From: Alentia gelatinosa | Taxonomy: Eukaryota; Annelida; Polychaeta; Phyllodocida; Polynoidae | Reading direction: 5' to 3' | Length of the DNA: 64,000 bases | Assembly: GCA_950022655.1 (NCBI GenBank) | Contig: OX465582.1 | Span: 95,308,704 to 95,372,703, forward strand | Shown: piece after piece, positions 62,561-64,000 of the stretch | Numbering within the stretch: position 1 is the first letter of the stretch | Layout of the letters: the number at the start of each line of letters is the position of its first letter | Translations under genes and position numbers: made by a program | Notes under the pieces: model-generated | What the model was told of the DNA's origin: nothing | The model's database searches: none | What the model saw: only the letters and a program-made list of their open reading frames with translations

Positions 62561-62892
62561 CACATTGATCAGTGAGCACAAGTCGTGTGCCTAGTACTCG
62601 CCTCAGTATCACCACAAGGTTTTTAATCAGGCCAAGTCAATACATAATGACTGCCACCATTCATTTCCTAATTGTGTCACAAATAGAAACAAAAAGTCGT
62701 CCCGGACACAACTATCGGATGTATATTTAATTGGCATTTGTTTCTGTCATGTTTAAAAAGATAAGGACTGTGATTAAATGGGATGACTGGACATGGGGGA
62801 CAAATGAAATGATGTGTATTGGAACGTGTGTTCGTAAGATGATCAAACCGTATGGAAAAACTTCTTTTCAGGACAGATTACTTTCTTTATTT

Positions 62893-63185
62893 TAATTTAT
62901 CTCAACCCTGGTATTTTTGTCCCATAGGTTTAACATTCTCCACGCCCCTACGGGTATTGCAGTCCGTTCCCCATGGTCTATATCCAGTGTGTTGTCCATT
63001 CTTTTAGTGTGTGCAGGGGTGAGATAAATGCAGAAAGCAACTCGTTTTGGTCTAAGTCGTTGTTCTCCAATTTATTTGAACACTGCGGGATATTCAGTCG
63101 GCTTCGCCTTATTCATATATCACTCTGCATCAAACCTGTGGAAAACGAAGACTTTGACCAAAATTTGTTAGTTTTTTCTTTATTA
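62893..63185 (+). mobile_element. Family A fold-back MITE
   Basis: TTTATCTCAACCCTGGTATT, CCCATAGGTTTAACATTCTC, GTGCAGGGGTGAGATAAATG, TTTTGGTCTAAGTCGTTGTT, apex CAGTCGGCTTCGCCTTATTC (holding GCGAAGC on the minus strand, 63101-63107), GACTTTGACCAAAATTTGTT. Confidence 0.9.
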
Positions 63186-63289
63186 TCTACAGCTTGATAT
63201 AAACGTCTATAAGCTCAACATTAGATACTCGTACTCGACAGGAGTGTGGTAACTTATACCCAATAGGTGATAAACAGATAAATATTTGC

Positions 63290-63475
63290 AGGCTACGATA
63301 AAATCAGAAACATATTCGTGTTTGGACTGAGTCCCCGTTCACCATCTCATTAGGAGTGCTTCAGAATATTCACTCAGCTACCGCCTCCTTCATATTACTG
63401 CGCACTCCAAACTCGATGGCGAACGGAGACACAGACCAAACACTCATCAGTTTCTTTCTTATTACTCAATGGAAA
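63290..63475 (+). mobile_element. Family A-related fold-back, diverged
   Basis: GAATATTCACTCAGCTACCG, CCTCCTTCATATTACTGCGC, ACTCCAAACTCGATGGCGAA, then ACAGACCAAACACTCATCAG, TTTCTTTCTTATTACT. Same plan as family A module 2, with different arm sequence. Confidence 0.6.
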
Positions 63476-63689
63476 AGAACGATCCTATTTCATATGCAAA
63501 TGACCTTCTCTTAGTCGCGTGATACGAAGTCGCTTGCTCAGCTGTACAAATAACGCTTTGTCAAGAGTCGCCGGCTTTGGCACCGCAGTATGAGACCTGA
63601 CAGAAACAATAGCTTGTAGACAAGGTGGACCTGCTCAGTAAAACACCACATACTGTGGAGGCTACCACGACTACCAGGCAAATGACTGT

Positions 63690-63800
63690 CCAACCTCGTA
63701 CCATGTCTATGTGGTATGGGAAGTAAAGAACTCTCACCTCGGTAAATGTGTAGGGGTGAGATTTCTATCTAAATTCATTTCATAGATTCCATCACCACCC
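63690..63800 (+). mobile_element. SINE 3' half
   Basis: ACCATGTCTATGTGGTATGG, GAAGTAAAGAACTCTCACCT, CGGTAAATGTGTAGGGGTGA, GATTTCTATCTAAATTCATT. This matches the body of the SINE at 14018-14342. It lacks the tRNA-like head and the AAAC tail. Confidence 0.72.
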
Positions 63801-63824
63801 TTGTGATGTAAAAGAACTTTTATG

Positions 63825-64000
63825 ATGGGGACACACCAAGCGATTTTAACGGCAGCGATCTCCAGAATCGCCAATAGAAATGGGTGTGTATATGTGCGAT
63901 ATCATGTCATAGTAATGTTTCTCAACGATAATTTAGCGTCTCTGAAGCAATCATCAGGCTGCATATGAAATAATAACTCAACATATATGCCATTTTGTGT
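63825..64000. mobile_element. Family N MITE, copy 3, cut by the window end
   Basis: GGGGACACACCAAGCGATTT, AGAATCGCCAATAGAAATGG, TAATTTAGCGTCTCTGAAGC, AACTCAACATATATGCCATT, TTGTGT. It matches 9786-10000; the right terminus lies beyond 64000. Confidence 0.85.

Overview
The window is metazoan nuclear DNA: AT-rich, intron-rich and packed with short non-autonomous mobile elements. I see no bacterial operons, CRISPR array, phage or IS genes, rRNA, or free-standing tRNA gene. A mollusc, or at least a lophotrochozoan, is the most likely source (inference). The reasons are tRNA-headed SINEs ending in GGACGTTAAAC plus AAAC runs (14.0, 1.1 and 61.6 kb) and a dense load of fold-back MITEs. No reverse transcriptase or transposase domain is visible, so every element here appears non-autonomous.

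One protein gene is certain: a tetraspanin of the TSPAN6/7 type on the minus strand, with six exons between 56231 and 47287. All visible introns are phase 0 with GT..AG borders. The visible 226 residues run from the second half of TM1 to the stop. The first coding exon was not found and probably lies past the right end. Convergent to it is a promoter-like segment (44.1 kb; CRE and CCAAT boxes) leading into a 13-nt candidate coding start. This can be spliced in phase to an 84-codon open exon at 45906 that ends just before a poly(A) signal. It is a plausible but unproven small two-exon gene of unknown function. Both genes may share an AATAAA/TTTATT element at 46.2 kb.

From 1 to 44 kb I find no convincing protein gene. 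The space is filled by repeats. Arrays include a 43-bp array at 0.6 kb, a 50-bp minisatellite at 28-29 kb, (TA)n tracts at 18.4 and 22.9-23.4 kb, and smaller arrays. Dispersed families are labelled A to V here: A (9 near-complete copies), B, C, V, D, D2, E, F, G, H, I, J, L, N, P, Q, R and S. Families A, B, C and V have unrelated arms but share a terminal motif (TTTATCnnACCC followed by CCATAGnCTTAACAT), and most share a hairpin apex of the type GAGGCGAAGCCGAG. Nested insertions give clean empty-site evidence at 21.4, 28.2, 53.7 and 59.9 kb.

Small GC-rich islets with CRE, NRF1-like, E-box or CTCF-like motifs stand out from the AT-rich background, notably at 13.4, 19.6, 20.2, 34.3 and 44.2 kb. 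They are the best candidates for regulatory DNA.
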